From positions 1,984,001 through 2,048,000 of the forward strand of contig NZ_LT629711.1 in the NCBI RefSeq assembly GCF_900104525.1: DNA of 64,000 nucleotides. The letters are read 5' to 3'. Positions within the stretch are counted from its first letter, which is position 1, and each line of letters opens with the position of its first letter. Shown piece by piece: positions 26,554-34,825 of the stretch. The notes under the pieces were generated by a model. It was given only the letters and a program-made list of their open reading frames with translations. It was not told where the DNA came from and did no database searches. This DNA comes from Pedococcus dokdonensis (GTDB taxonomy: Bacteria; Actinomycetota; Actinomycetes; Actinomycetales; Dermatophilaceae). The position numbers and the translations under genes are program-made.

Positions 26554-27972
26554 GTGCCCGACCTGCGCCCGGCCCGCGGCCCCGCGCCCACCGGGGTCCT
26601 GCGCTGGGCGCCGGTCGGGCTGCTCGGGCTGATGCTGCTGGCCCTGACCCGCACCGCGGGCTCCGGCATCGCCGACCCCGACACGCTCTGGCACGTGCTG
26701 GCCGGTGACCACCTCCGCGCCACCGGGCAGTTCGCCGGCCCCGACCCCCTGTCCCCGTTCACCACCGAGCCGTGGGTGCTCACCCAGTGGCTGCCCGAGC
26801 TCGGGCTGTCGATCGCCCACGACTGGGGCGGGCTGGCTGCCGTGACGTTCCTCGCGGACCTCGGCCGGGTCGCCGTGTGTCTCGCCGTGTATGTCGGGTG
26901 CCGCCGCCAGGCAGGACCGTTGGCCGCCGCCCTCGTCACGGCCGTCACCGTACTGGGCAGCTCAGCGAGCCTCAGCCCGCGGCCGCAGCTCGTCGGTTTC
27001 GCGCTGCTCGCCGTCACGACCTCGGCCTGGCTCTCGACCACCCGCGACCTGCGGGTGCGGTGGTGGCTGGTCCCGCTCACCTGGGCCTGGGCGAGCAGCC
27101 ACGGCACCTGGGTCGTCGGGGTGATGCTCGGCGTCGCCGTCGTCGCGGGGCTGGCCGCCGACCGGCGGGTCGACCTCCGGCTGGGGACCCGGCTGCTCGC
27201 CGTGCCGCTGCTGTCCGGCCTGGCGGCCCTGCTGACCCCGCTCGGACCTCGGGTGCTCGAGACGTTCGGCACCGTGCGGGCGGTGAGCCCCTACATCCAG
27301 GAGTGGCGCCGCCCCGGCCTCACCGAGCCTGCGACCCTCGCCCTCCTGGCACTCGCCCTGGCGGTCCTCGCGACCTGGGTGGTGCGTCGTGACCTGGTCA
27401 CCTGGGCGCGGGCCGCCGTCCTCCTGGTCGGGCTGGGTTGGGGTCTCAGCACCGCCCGCGGGGTGGCGCTCGGTGCGATCATCGTGGCGCCCTTGGCGGC
27501 CGAGGCCGTCGACCGCCTGCTGGGTCGCGCCCGGCCCGAGAGGGGACGGGAGCCCGCCGTGGTCGCCGCCCTGGTCGCCGTCGCCGTCGCCGTCGGGGCG
27601 GTCCTGGCCTGGACCGGACCGAGAGAGCCGGTCGGCGTGCCCACCGCGCTCACCCCCGCTCTGCGCGCGCTTCCCGCTGGCGCCGTGGTCTACGACGACG
27701 ACCTGCTCGGCGGCTGGCTGCTCTGGTCGTTCCCCGAGCTGCAACCGACCGCCGACACCAGGGCGGAGCTCTACGGACCGGAGGCCGCGCGGGCCTACCT
27801 TCGGGCGCTCCGGGCCGAGGAGGGCTGGCAGGCATCGGTCGAGCAGCACCGTCCCGCGGCTGCCCTGATCGGCTCGGACACCCCGCTGGCGCAGGCACTG
27901 GTGCGCGACGCCCGGTGGACGGTCGTCGGCCGCGACCGGGGCTACCTGCTGCTCCAGCCGCCGCCGGGCTAG
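26554..27972 (+). CDS. Multi-pass membrane protein, GT-C-like
   Basis: A 472-residue protein with about 10 helices and a short soluble C-terminus. After helix 1 comes GSGIADPDTLWHVLAGDHLRATG, an Asp-rich loop of the kind found in GT-C transferases, followed by PWVLTQWLPELGL. Late parts read AVVYDDDLLGGWLLWSFPELQPTADTRAELYG and WTVVGRDRGYLLLQ, as in dolichyl-phosphate-mannose-dependent membrane proteins. GTG 26554 follows the preceding stop by 2 bases, giving a two-gene unit with the 766-residue protein. The donor and acceptor are unknown. Confidence 0.62.
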   Translation: MPDLRPARGPAPTGVLRWAPVGLLGLMLLALTRTAGSGIADPDTLWHVLAGDHLRATGQFAGPDPLSPFTTEPWVLTQWLPELGLSIAHDWGGLAAVTFLADLGRVAVCLAVYVGCRRQAGPLAAALVTAVTVLGSSASLSPRPQLVGFALLAVTTSAWLSTTRDLRVRWWLVPLTWAWASSHGTWVVGVMLGVAVVAGLAADRRVDLRLGTRLLAVPLLSGLAALLTPLGPRVLETFGTVRAVSPYIQEWRRPGLTEPATLALLALALAVLATWVVRRDLVTWARAAVLLVGLGWGLSTARGVALGAIIVAPLAAEAVDRLLGRARPERGREPAVVAALVAVAVAVGAVLAWTGPREPVGVPTALTPALRALPAGAVVYDDDLLGGWLLWSFPELQPTADTRAELYGPEAARAYLRALRAEEGWQASVEQHRPAAALIGSDTPLAQALVRDARWTVVGRDRGYLLLQPPPG

Positions 27973-27981
27973 CCTCGCGTC

Positions 27982-28509
27982 ATGAGCAGCGCCGAGGGAA
28001 ACCTGACCTGGGAGCCCGCCGCCGGGCACCCCGACCTGTTGGCCGCGCCGGTGGCCGCCGCGATCGCCGGCACGCCGTCGGCCAGGGTGGCGCCGATCGA
28101 TGCCGACCTCGCCGACACCGCCGCGTTCTGCGCGGCCTACGACGTGGCCATGGAGAGCTCGGCCAACTGCGTCGTCGTCGCCGGCAAGCGCGGCGGTGAC
28201 GTGCGGTATGCCGCGGTGCTGGTGCTCGCGTCGATGCGCGCCGACGTCAACGGCGCGATCCGCCGCCACCTGGACGTGCGCAAGATCAGCTTCGCGCCGA
28301 TGGACACGGCCGTGTCGCTGACCGGGATGGAGTACGGCGGCATCACCCCGATCGGGCTCCCCGCCGACTGGCCGATCCTGGTCGACGAGGCGGTCGTGGC
28401 GGCCGGCGACGTGGTGATCGGGAGCGGCATCCGGGGCAGCAAGGTGCTGGTCCCCGCTGCCGAGCTGGCCGCGCTGCCCTCGGCCGAGGTGCTCGCGCTC
28501 GCCCTCTGA
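27982..28509 (+). CDS. YbaK/EbsC family aminoacyl-tRNA deacylase-like protein
   Basis: A 175-residue YbaK/ProX-fold protein. These enzymes hydrolyse misacylated tRNA (for example Cys-tRNA-Pro) in the cytosol. Visible are NCVVVAGKRGGDVRYAAVLVLASMRADVNGAIRRHL, VRKISFAPMDTAVSLTGMEYGGITPIGLP (the family M-x-x-G-x-x-P segment) and VVIGSGIRGSKVLVPAAEL. In this subgroup the usual catalytic Lys neighbourhood reads AGKRGG. It starts 9 bases after the membrane gene and converges on the ROK kinase gene. Confidence 0.85.
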   Translation: MSSAEGNLTWEPAAGHPDLLAAPVAAAIAGTPSARVAPIDADLADTAAFCAAYDVAMESSANCVVVAGKRGGDVRYAAVLVLASMRADVNGAIRRHLDVRKISFAPMDTAVSLTGMEYGGITPIGLPADWPILVDEAVVAAGDVVIGSGIRGSKVLVPAAELAALPSAEVLALAL

Positions 28510-28533
28510 GCCACTACCCCAGGTTCCGGCCAC

Positions 28534-28597
28534 TTGGCCGAAAGTCTCACGTCAGGGCGGTCCCGGCGGCCCGGGTGCGGGCGGTTGGCCGAAAGTC
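28534..28597. repeat. Pair of TTGGCCGAAAGTC direct repeats between convergent genes
   Basis: TTGGCCGAAAGTC occurs at 28534-28546 and again at 28585-28597, 51 bp apart, between the YbaK stop and the ROK stop. The GC-rich spacer (GGCGGCCCGGGTGCGGGCGG) could fold. A terminator region or small dispersed repeat are both possible. Confidence 0.45.
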
Positions 28598-28609
28598 CGG
28601 CGCCGATCG

Positions 28610-29554
28610 TCAGGACGTCGGCCAAGCCGTCACGAGGTCGCCGAGCCCAGCCGCCTCGAAGGCGAGGACGGCCGCACCCACCCGACCGGCCCGGTCGCCG
28701 AGCCGGCTGACCGCCACCTCGGGCGGTGCGCGCCAGGCGAGCCCGTCGCGCAGCTCGGCCCCGAGCGGCACCAACAACGCCTCACCGGCGTGGGAGAACC
28801 CGCCACCGAGCACGATCACCGACGGGTCGAGCAGCAGGGTCAGGATGGCCAGCCCCCGGGCGAGCACCGTGACCGCCTCGGCCCACACCTCGTCGGCATC
28901 CGGGTCGGAGCCCAGCCGGGCCACCACCTCACGTGCGGTCGCCACCGACCCGGTGCGGGCGGCATACCGTCGCGCGACGCCGGCCCCGGACGCGTAGACC
29001 TCGAGGCACCCACGCTGCCCGCAGGCACACGGCTCACCGTCGGGCACGACCGGGATGTGGCCGAACTCGCCGGCCGTACCGGTCGCGCCCGTGACGAGCC
29101 CGCCCGCGCTGACCACTGCGGCGGCGACCCCGGTGCCGATCGGCACGAGCACGACGTCGTCGGACCCGCGGGCAGCGCCGAACCGCCACTCCGCCAGACC
29201 CGCCGTGCGCACGTCGTGGGCGACCGCGATCGGCAGACCGACGGCCGGCTCCAGCAGGTCGCGCAGCGGCACGTCGCGCCAGCCGAGGTTCGACGCGTAG
29301 CGCACCACTCCCTGCCCCTCGTCGACCGACCCGGGCGAGACCACGGCCGCCCCGACCGGGGTGAGTCCCTGGCCGCGGGCGACCGAACCCAGCTCGCCGA
29401 GCAGGTCACCGAGCGCCTCGACCACGCCGGCCGTCGGTGTCGGACGCTCGAGGTCGGCGACCTCGCGGCCGGTCTCGTCGACGACGACCCCCTTCATGGT
29501 CGTGCCCCCGAGGTCGACGGCCAGGACGACGCGCGTGGCCACCGCCGGGCTCAT
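28610..29554 (-). CDS. ROK family sugar kinase (glucokinase-like)
   Basis: A 314-residue ROK kinase, cytosolic, phosphorylating a hexose or amino-sugar with ATP. LAVDLGGTTMKG is the phosphate-binding loop, VAHDVRTAGLAEW holds the catalytic Asp, GTGVAAAVVSAG the second ATP loop, and GEFGHIPV plus CACGQRGCLEVYASG the zinc site (C-x-C-G-x-x-G-C-x-E). No N-terminal helix-turn-helix is present, so it is the kinase and not the repressor form. ATG 29554 overlaps the CutC stop (ATGA), placing it last of a three-gene reverse operon with asparaginase and CutC. Confidence 0.93.
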   Translation of the reverse strand: MSPAVATRVVLAVDLGGTTMKGVVVDETGREVADLERPTPTAGVVEALGDLLGELGSVARGQGLTPVGAAVVSPGSVDEGQGVVRYASNLGWRDVPLRDLLEPAVGLPIAVAHDVRTAGLAEWRFGAARGSDDVVLVPIGTGVAAAVVSAGGLVTGATGTAGEFGHIPVVPDGEPCACGQRGCLEVYASGAGVARRYAARTGSVATAREVVARLGSDPDADEVWAEAVTVLARGLAILTLLLDPSVIVLGGGFSHAGEALLVPLGAELRDGLAWRAPPEVAVSRLGDRAGRVGAAVLAFEAAGLGDLVTAWPTS

Positions 29555-30270
29555 GCCGTCTCCCGGTCCGCGCCGAGGGCGGCCCGGACCGCGGCCACGA
29601 CCTCACCCGAGGTGACCTGGCCCTGGGCGCCGGGGAGGTCGCGGCCGACTGCTCGCAGGTGCACCTCGCCGACCCCTGTGTCGGCGACCAGGCGCTGCAC
29701 GTGGTCGGCCCGCACCCGACCGCCGGCGAGGACGGTGATCCGCTGGTCGGCCCTGGCCACGAGCTCGCGCAGCATGTCGGCCCCCTCCAGCGCGGTGGCC
29801 CGGCCACCGGAGGTCAGCACCCGCTGCACCCCCAGGTGCACCAGGTCGTCGAGTGCCGCCAGCTGGTCGACGCAGTCGTCGAACGCCTTGTGGAACGTCA
29901 CCGGCGTCCCCGCCGCTGCGTCCACCAGCCGTGCGGTCACCTCCCGGTCGACTGCGCCGGCTCGGGTCAGCGCGCCCACGACGACTCCCACGGGCACCGC
30001 GGCCGCAGCGCCGGCCGCCACGATGGCTCGGACATCGAGCTCCATGGCGCGGACCTCGCCCGCGCTGTAGACGAAGTCGCCGGGTCGCTGGCGGACCAGC
30101 ACCTGGACCCCCACGCGGCGCACCGAGTCGAGCACCGCCTCGAGCGTGCCGATGCTGGGCGTGGTGCCGCCCGACCGCAGGTCGGCGCAGAGCTCGAGGC
30201 GGTCGGCTCCGGCGTCCTCCGCCACGGGCGCGCCGTCGACGTCGTCGAGGCAGATCTCGAGGAGAGTCAC
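29551..30270 (-). CDS. cutC: CutC family protein
   Basis: A 239-residue TIM-barrel protein starting LLEICLDDVDGAPVAEDAGADRLELCADLRSGGTTPSIG, the CutC signature, followed by VLVRQRPGDFVYS, TFHKAFDD and QRVLTSGG. It was described in E. coli as a copper-homeostasis protein, although its enzymatic role remains unclear. GTG 30270 overlaps the asparaginase stop (GTGA), and the end overlaps the ROK kinase start. Grouping with a ROK sugar kinase fits a metabolic role better than copper handling here (inference). Confidence 0.93.
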   Translation of the reverse strand: MTLLEICLDDVDGAPVAEDAGADRLELCADLRSGGTTPSIGTLEAVLDSVRRVGVQVLVRQRPGDFVYSAGEVRAMELDVRAIVAAGAAAAVPVGVVVGALTRAGAVDREVTARLVDAAAGTPVTFHKAFDDCVDQLAALDDLVHLGVQRVLTSGGRATALEGADMLRELVARADQRITVLAGGRVRADHVQRLVADTGVGEVHLRAVGRDLPGAQGQVTSGEVVAAVRAALGADRETA

Positions 30271-31328
30271 CGCGTCGCCTCCAGCGTGGCCAGGGCCCGC
30301 TCCAGGTCGGCACCCGGCTGGATCCGACCGACCGGTGCCCCACCTCCCAGGACAGCCACCTCGGTCAGCTCCCCGGCCTGCGACACGTCCGCGCCCATCG
30401 CCTGGAGGACGTGCAGCGCGATGACCGTCGTGGCCCGAGGGCTCCCGTCGACCACCTTCATCGCCACCGCCGCACCGTCCGGGCCGGCCACGCCGATGAC
30501 GCCTTCGGCGCCGCCCTTGGCCAGCGCTCCCGGCACCTGGGTCATCAGGGTCGTGTTGGCCTGCCCCGTGCCGCCGACGTGGAGCGGGTGGGCCCGCATC
30601 GCGTCGGCGACCAGGGCACCCGGGCTGCCCGGCTCGGCCAGCACGAGCGAGCCGAACGCCCTCGCCAGCCCGCGCACCGACGTGGAGAACAACGGAGCGC
30701 CACACCCGTCCACCGCCGCGGTGGTGACGTCCAGGCCGGTCAGCTCCGCGACGGTGAGCCGCACCTCGCGCTGGAGTGGGTGGTCGGCGTCGAGGTAGTC
30801 GCGGGTGGGCCAGCCGTTCGTCGCGCAGGCGAGCAGCATCGCGGCGTGCTTGCCTGAGCAGTTCATCCGGATCCGCGCGGTCCCGACCCCCTCGCGCACC
30901 AGCCGCTCGTAGGTCTCCTGGTCCTCGGGCCGGTCCGGAGGACAGCCGAGGGCATCCTCGTCGAGGCCGGCGCGGTCGAGGAGGGCGCGCACCACGCGCA
31001 CGTGCTCGTCCTGGCCGGTGTGGCTGCCCGCGGCGATGGCCAGCTCCGGCCCGTCCAGTGGCGTCCCGACCGCGAGGCAGGCAACGGCCTGGAACGGCTT
31101 GGCGGTGGAACGGGGCAGCACCGGCGCGTCGGCGGTGCCGAGCGCGAGGGCCGTGCTGCCGTCCGGCCGCATCGCCACGAGCGATCCGTAGTGGCGGCTC
31201 TCGACCATCCCTGAGCGGGTGACGACGGCGAGCTCGGCGAACGGACCGGCAGGGGTGGCGACCACGGCCCGAGTATGCCGGGTGGTCACGGCACGCTGCA
31301 GCGCCGGGCCGCGGCGATCCGCCGGCAC
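30267..31328 (-). CDS. Type II L-asparaginase-like protein (asparaginase_II family, PF06089)
   Basis: A 353-residue protein of the thermolabile rhizobial asparaginase family. Blocks seen: ELAVVTRSGMVESRHYGSLVAM, VLPRSTAKPFQAVACL, GSHTGQDEHVRVV, IRMNCSGKHAAMLLAC (S-G-K), VDGCGAPLFS and GTGQANTTLM. The start is uncertain: GTG 31328 gives the longest protein, while GTG 31289 would start at VTTRHTRAVV, nearer to the conserved region; neither has a good ribosome site. It heads the reverse operon asparaginase-CutC-ROK and shares an 84-bp divergent region with the operator-controlled + operon. Confidence 0.85.
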   Translation of the reverse strand: MPADRRGPALQRAVTTRHTRAVVATPAGPFAELAVVTRSGMVESRHYGSLVAMRPDGSTALALGTADAPVLPRSTAKPFQAVACLAVGTPLDGPELAIAAGSHTGQDEHVRVVRALLDRAGLDEDALGCPPDRPEDQETYERLVREGVGTARIRMNCSGKHAAMLLACATNGWPTRDYLDADHPLQREVRLTVAELTGLDVTTAAVDGCGAPLFSTSVRGLARAFGSLVLAEPGSPGALVADAMRAHPLHVGGTGQANTTLMTQVPGALAKGGAEGVIGVAGPDGAAVAMKVVDGSPRATTVIALHVLQAMGADVSQAGELTEVAVLGGGAPVGRIQPGADLERALATLEATR

Positions 31329-31345
31329 CCTCGTGCACGCCGGAC

Positions 31346-31359
31346 TTGAACATGTTCAA
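31346..31359. promoter_or_regulatory. Palindromic operator TTGAACATGTTCAA (copy 1)
   Basis: A perfect 14-bp palindrome, TTGAACATGTTCAA, in the divergent promoter region between the asparaginase operon and the small membrane-protein operon. A second near-copy lies 43 bp downstream (centre to centre), about four helical turns, on the same face of DNA. The TetR-family gene at the end of the right-hand operon is the obvious candidate to bind both. Binding is inference. Confidence 0.7.
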
Positions 31360-31388
31360 AGGGCTCTGCTACCGTTCCGGTCATCAAC

Positions 31389-31402
31389 TTGAACACGTTC
31401 AA
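31389..31402. promoter_or_regulatory. Palindromic operator TTGAACACGTTCAA (copy 2), overlapping the ribosome site
   Basis: TTGAACACGTTCAA has the same TTGAAC/GTTCAA arms as the site at 31346. Its right end runs into AAAGGAG (31401-31407), the ribosome site for GTG 31413, so a bound repressor would cover the transcription start or leader of the operon. Confidence 0.7.
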
Positions 31403-31412
31403 AGGAGTCCTC

Positions 31413-31841
31413 GTGGACCACGCAGTCATTGCATACGTGCTGTACCTCGCCATCGCCGTCCCCCTGACCATCTGGGTCGGCTCGACCCTGTCGCGCAACG
31501 GCCGGGTCTTCCTGGTCGACGTGTTCGACGGCAACGACGAGCTGGCCGAGGCGGTCAACAAGCTGCTCGTCGTCGGCTTCTACCTGCTCAACCTCGGCGT
31601 CGTCGCGCTCTACCTCAGGGTCGGCGACGACCTCAGCAGCGCCCGCGACGTCGTCGAGGTCGTCAGCGTGAAGCTCGGCGTCGTCCTGCTCATGCTGGGG
31701 GTCGTGCACCTCACCAACGTCTACGTCTTCAACCGGATCCGTCGGCGCAGCCGGCTCGACGCCATGGCCACTCCCCCGGTGCCCCCGCAGGCCTGGACCC
31801 AGCCGGCCCAGCCGTGGACGCCTCCGCCGGCCTCGGCATGA
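31413..31841 (+). CDS. Small membrane protein, first gene of a TetR-associated operon
   Basis: A 142-residue protein with three hydrophobic helices: VIAYVLYLAIAVPLTIWVG, LLVVGFYLLNLGVVALYL and VVLLMLGVVHLTNVYVFNRI. A loop reads RNGRVFLVDVFDGNDELAEAVNKL, and the tail is Pro/Trp-rich. GTG 31413 is set by AAAGGAG at 5-6 bases. No family with known function was recognised. The four genes after it overlap each other, so the whole set (two membrane proteins, a 53-residue protein, DCC thiol protein, TetR regulator) should be one transcript under the two TTGAAC palindromes. Confidence 0.75.
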   Translation: MDHAVIAYVLYLAIAVPLTIWVGSTLSRNGRVFLVDVFDGNDELAEAVNKLLVVGFYLLNLGVVALYLRVGDDLSSARDVVEVVSVKLGVVLLMLGVVHLTNVYVFNRIRRRSRLDAMATPPVPPQAWTQPAQPWTPPPASA

Positions 31842-32266
31842 GCACCCGCACCCGCACCCGCGTGGCGGTGGTCGGCGCCGGCCTGTGGTCGGTGGCGCTC
31901 CTCCTCGGCGCCGTGACCCTGCCCGTCTACTCGGGGAGCTCGGCCACCACCACCTCCGACGGCACCACGACCGAGACCACCAGCTCGGCCACGCTCGTGC
32001 AGGAGAACGGCTCGGGCGTGCTGATCGTGCTGGCGCTCCCGCTCCTGGCCAGCCTCGCCGTCGCGGCCCTGCTGCTGGTGCGGGGGCGGGTCGGCGCACG
32101 ATCCCGGCCCGGGCGGTGGCTGCTCGCGGGGGCCTGGGTGGCGGTCGCCGCGTGCGGTGCGCTGGCCGTCCTCGGCCTCCTCAGCATCGGCGTGTTCGTG
32201 CTCCCGGTCGCGGTAGCGCTCGCCGTCGCCGTGGCCACCGTCGACCCCCGGCCGGGCCCGGCATGA
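31838..32266 (+). CDS. Membrane protein of unknown function
   Basis: A 142-residue protein: helix 1 VAVVGAGLWSVALLLGAVTLPV, then a Ser/Thr-rich outside loop (~40 residues, GSSATTTSDGTTTETTSS), helix 2 GVLIVLALPLLASLAVAALLLV and helices 3-4 near the end. ATG overlaps the previous stop (ATGA). No recognised family. Confidence 0.7.
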   Translation: MSTRTRTRVAVVGAGLWSVALLLGAVTLPVYSGSSATTTSDGTTTETTSSATLVQENGSGVLIVLALPLLASLAVAALLLVRGRVGARSRPGRWLLAGAWVAVAACGALAVLGLLSIGVFVLPVAVALAVAVATVDPRPGPA

Positions 32267-32424
32267 GCCGGGCCGGTGAACCCAGTGCCGTGACGTGGTC
32301 ACTGCTGGGGCCGGCCGTCGCGTACGCCGCCGCAATGGTCGGGTGGGCCCTGGTGGACGCGGAGATGGGCGTGCTGCTGTGCGCCGCGATCCTCGCGCCG
32401 CGCCGTCGGTGGGACCGAGCGTGA
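32263..32424 (+). CDS. Small single-helix protein, 53 residues
   Basis: Reads from ATG 32263 (overlapping the previous stop) to TGA 32424: a short head, one hydrophobic segment WSLLGPAVAYAAAMVGWALV, then GVLLCAAILA and RRRW at the end. The 4-bp overlaps on both sides and its frame fit support a real gene. Unknown function; it could also be a fragment or a leader for the next gene. Confidence 0.5.
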   Translation: MSRAGEPSAVTWSLLGPAVAYAAAMVGWALVDAEMGVLLCAAILAPRRRWDRA

Positions 32425-32852
32425 ACCGGCTCTGGGTGCTCTACGACGCCGGCTGCCCGATGTGCTCGCGGTTCCGCACCTGGCTCGTCGAGCAACCACA
32501 CCTCATACCGGTCACGGCGGTCGCCGCCGGCTCGCCCGAGGCGCTCCGGCTGCTCCCCCACCTCGACCACGACGCCACGCTGCGCGAGATCACCGTGGTG
32601 GCGGACACCGGCGCGGTGTGGACCGGCGCGAGCGCCTGGGTCACCTGCCTCTGGGCCACCGTCGAGCACCGCGACCTCGCCACCCGGCTGTCCACACCCG
32701 TCGGCCTCCCGGTCGCCAGGGCCATGGCGTATGCCGCGGCCGGGCTGCGCGCCTCGCTCACCACGACGTCCGTGCCCGCCGCGCGTCCGTCCGGCCCGAC
32801 CAGAGGGGGTGGTTACGCTGACGACTGTGACGGACACTGCGCACCGGTCTGA
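32421..32852 (+). CDS. DCC-motif thiol-disulfide protein (DUF393 family)
   Basis: A 143-residue thioredoxin-like DUF393 protein. The opening VLYDAGCPMCSRFRTWL has the DCC family D-x-x-C-P-x-C pattern with Cys12 and Cys15. The later part lacks the usual long C-terminal extension. Such proteins are predicted oxidoreductases of unknown partner. GTG 32421 overlaps the previous stop as GTGA; the last 26 bp overlap the TetR gene, which suggests coupled expression. Confidence 0.8.
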   Translation: MNRLWVLYDAGCPMCSRFRTWLVEQPHLIPVTAVAAGSPEALRLLPHLDHDATLREITVVADTGAVWTGASAWVTCLWATVEHRDLATRLSTPVGLPVARAMAYAAAGLRASLTTTSVPAARPSGPTRGGGYADDCDGHCAPV

Positions 32853-33519
32853 CCCGGCGAACCGGTCCGACCGTGGTGAGCAGACCAGAGCCGCCATCGC
32901 CACCGCCGCCCAGGAGCTGTTCCGCGAGCGCGGCTACGACAAGACCACGATGCGCGCTGTTGCCGACCGGGCCGGGGTCAGCATCGGCAACGCCTACTAC
33001 TACTTCGCGTCCAAGGAGCACCTGGTCCAGGCGTTCTACGACCAGATCCAGGTCGAGCACGCGGCTGCGGCGCAGGACGCGCTGGGCGGCACGGACAAGT
33101 TCGCCGACCGGCTCCGCGCCGTCCTCATCACGTGGGTCGACGTGGCCGAGTCGTTCCACGAGTTCGCGGGCAAGTTCTTCAAGGTGGCCGCCGAGCCGAC
33201 CAGCCCGCTCTCCCCGTTCAGCAGCGAGTCCAAGGGGGCGCGGGAGGCCAGCATCGGCCTGTTCCGGCAGGTCGTCGAGGGCTCGGACCTCAAGGTGCCG
33301 GCGGTGATCCGCGCTGAACTGCCCGAGCTGCTGTGGCTGCTCCAGATGGGGGTGGTGCTGTTCTGGGTGCACGACTCCAGCGACGGCCAGAAGCGCACCC
33401 GCGCCCTGGTGCGCCAAGTGGTGCCGTTGGTCGACAAGCTCGTGCGGCTGAGCCGCCTGCCTGGCATGCGCGGGGTCGTGGGCGACATCACCGAGCTGAT
33501 CCGCTCCGTCCGCTCCTGA
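32827..33519 (+). CDS. TetR/AcrR family transcriptional regulator
   Basis: A 230-residue repressor-type protein. The helix-turn-helix reads AAQELFRERGYDKTTMRAVADRAGVSIGNAYYYFASKEHL (about residues 25-65), typical of TetR. The C-terminal ligand domain is all-helical (EGSDLKVPAVIRAELPELLWLLQMGVVLFWV). The start is uncertain: GTG 32827 is used here, and GTG 32809 is 6 codons longer; both overlap the DCC gene. It is last of the operon preceded by the TTGAAC palindromes, so negative autoregulation is likely. The ligand is unknown. Confidence 0.9.
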   Translation: MTDTAHRSDPANRSDRGEQTRAAIATAAQELFRERGYDKTTMRAVADRAGVSIGNAYYYFASKEHLVQAFYDQIQVEHAAAAQDALGGTDKFADRLRAVLITWVDVAESFHEFAGKFFKVAAEPTSPLSPFSSESKGAREASIGLFRQVVEGSDLKVPAVIRAELPELLWLLQMGVVLFWVHDSSDGQKRTRALVRQVVPLVDKLVRLSRLPGMRGVVGDITELIRSVRS

Positions 33520-33613
33520 GACCGGCCCATCGGCCGCTCTCCTGCCCGCCCGGCGGAGGGATGGCGCGGGGACCCGGCCAATCGGCCGCGTCCCTGGGTG
33601 GGTGCGGTCGCCC

Positions 33614-34807
33614 CTAGCCGCCGGCGCGGTCGCGGAGGTCGGCCACGTGCGGCGAGACCGCCGGATCGAGGCCGAGGCCGAGGGCGAGGTAGGTCGCCGC
33701 GTAGTCGGTGGTGGCCATCTGCCCCGCGAGCCGGGTGAGCGGGTGCCCCGCCTGGGCGGTCACCTCGCTGACCCGCACCCCGGCCTCCCGGGCGGCCGTC
33801 GTCACGGCCTCGGCGAGGTGTCTCGCCTCGTCCGCCTCGCGGGTCATCGGGTCGGGCAGCACGTCCCGCAGCATCAGCAGCGAGAGGCGTGGCGCGGCAG
33901 GTCCGTCGAGGAACGGGTCGGCGAAGATGTCGTCGGTCGAGCGGGCCCCCGCGGGCGACGGCTGCCCTCCGGAGTAGGCCGCCGTGAACGGGCCGTCGAA
34001 ACAGGCCACGATCTGCGCAGCGTCGTCAGGGAGCTCACCCGACGTCGCCGGCACCCGCGCCGTCCGCGCCAGCATCGAGGCCGCGCGTCCTGCGGCCACG
34101 CCGTTGAGGGGACCGTCGCCGAGCACGACCGGCACGCCCTCGGCGAGGTCAGCGGCCAGCACCTTGGCCGGGTTGACGAAGGACTCCGACGACGGGCGGC
34201 AGGTCTCGGCCAGCTCGTCGAGGCGGTCGGCGGTCTGGGCCAGCACGCGCGCGTCGACATCGACCAGGCCGAGGTGCCCGACGCCGAGCAGGACCGGCGC
34301 GAGCAGCGACCACAACGCCGTGCGTGACGTCGTCCGCCCGCGGCCGATGCCGATGTGCACCCCCCTGGCCCGGGCGGTCACCTCGGCCAGCGGCGACTCC
34401 ACGGCCCCGACGGTCAGCAGTGCGGCACCGCGGCGGGCAGCCTCGGCCGCCAGCGCGAGTGGACCGGGCGCGCGACCCGAGAGCGACACCGCGACCACCA
34501 GGTCGAGCGGCCCCACCCAGCCGGGCAGCGGCACGTTGCGACGCACGCTGACCGGCACCGGCGACCCCGGCTCGGCCAGCAGCTCGAGGACGTCGCAGAC
34601 GACAGCCGATCCGCCCAGCGACGCCACCAGCACCGACCGCGGTCGCTCACCCCCGGCGACCCGCTCGATGCCGGCCTCCTCGGCGAGCGACACCGCTTCG
34701 CGCACCTGGGCGCCCGACGTCGCGAGCCCCCGCAGGGTCTGGTGCGAGTCGAGCGCGGCCAGCGCATCGTCACTGTCGACGCGCGACTCGTCGAAGAAGG
34801 AGGCCAT
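33614..34807 (-). CDS. SIS-domain sugar isomerase-like protein (bifunctional PGI/PMI type)
   Basis: A 397-residue protein with two SIS halves: SVLVASLGGSAVVCDVLELL and LVVAVSLSGRAPGPLALAAEAARRGAALL in the first, VPVVLGDGPLNGVAAGRAASMLARTARVPA and EARHLAEAVTTAAREAGV in the second. It resembles the C-terminal phosphoglucose/phosphomannose isomerase family that actinobacteria carry beside manB. It should interconvert hexose 6-phosphates feeding GDP-mannose, though the substrate is inferred. ATG 34807 is 18 bases after the Trm112 stop, in the same operon (manB-trm112-SIS). Confidence 0.85.
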   Translation of the reverse strand: MASFFDESRVDSDDALAALDSHQTLRGLATSGAQVREAVSLAEEAGIERVAGGERPRSVLVASLGGSAVVCDVLELLAEPGSPVPVSVRRNVPLPGWVGPLDLVVAVSLSGRAPGPLALAAEAARRGAALLTVGAVESPLAEVTARARGVHIGIGRGRTTSRTALWSLLAPVLLGVGHLGLVDVDARVLAQTADRLDELAETCRPSSESFVNPAKVLAADLAEGVPVVLGDGPLNGVAAGRAASMLARTARVPATSGELPDDAAQIVACFDGPFTAAYSGGQPSPAGARSTDDIFADPFLDGPAAPRLSLLMLRDVLPDPMTREADEARHLAEAVTTAAREAGVRVSEVTAQAGHPLTRLAGQMATTDYAATYLALGLGLDPAVSPHVADLRDRAGG

Positions 34808-34825
34808 CGTCGCGCCGGTCGTCCG

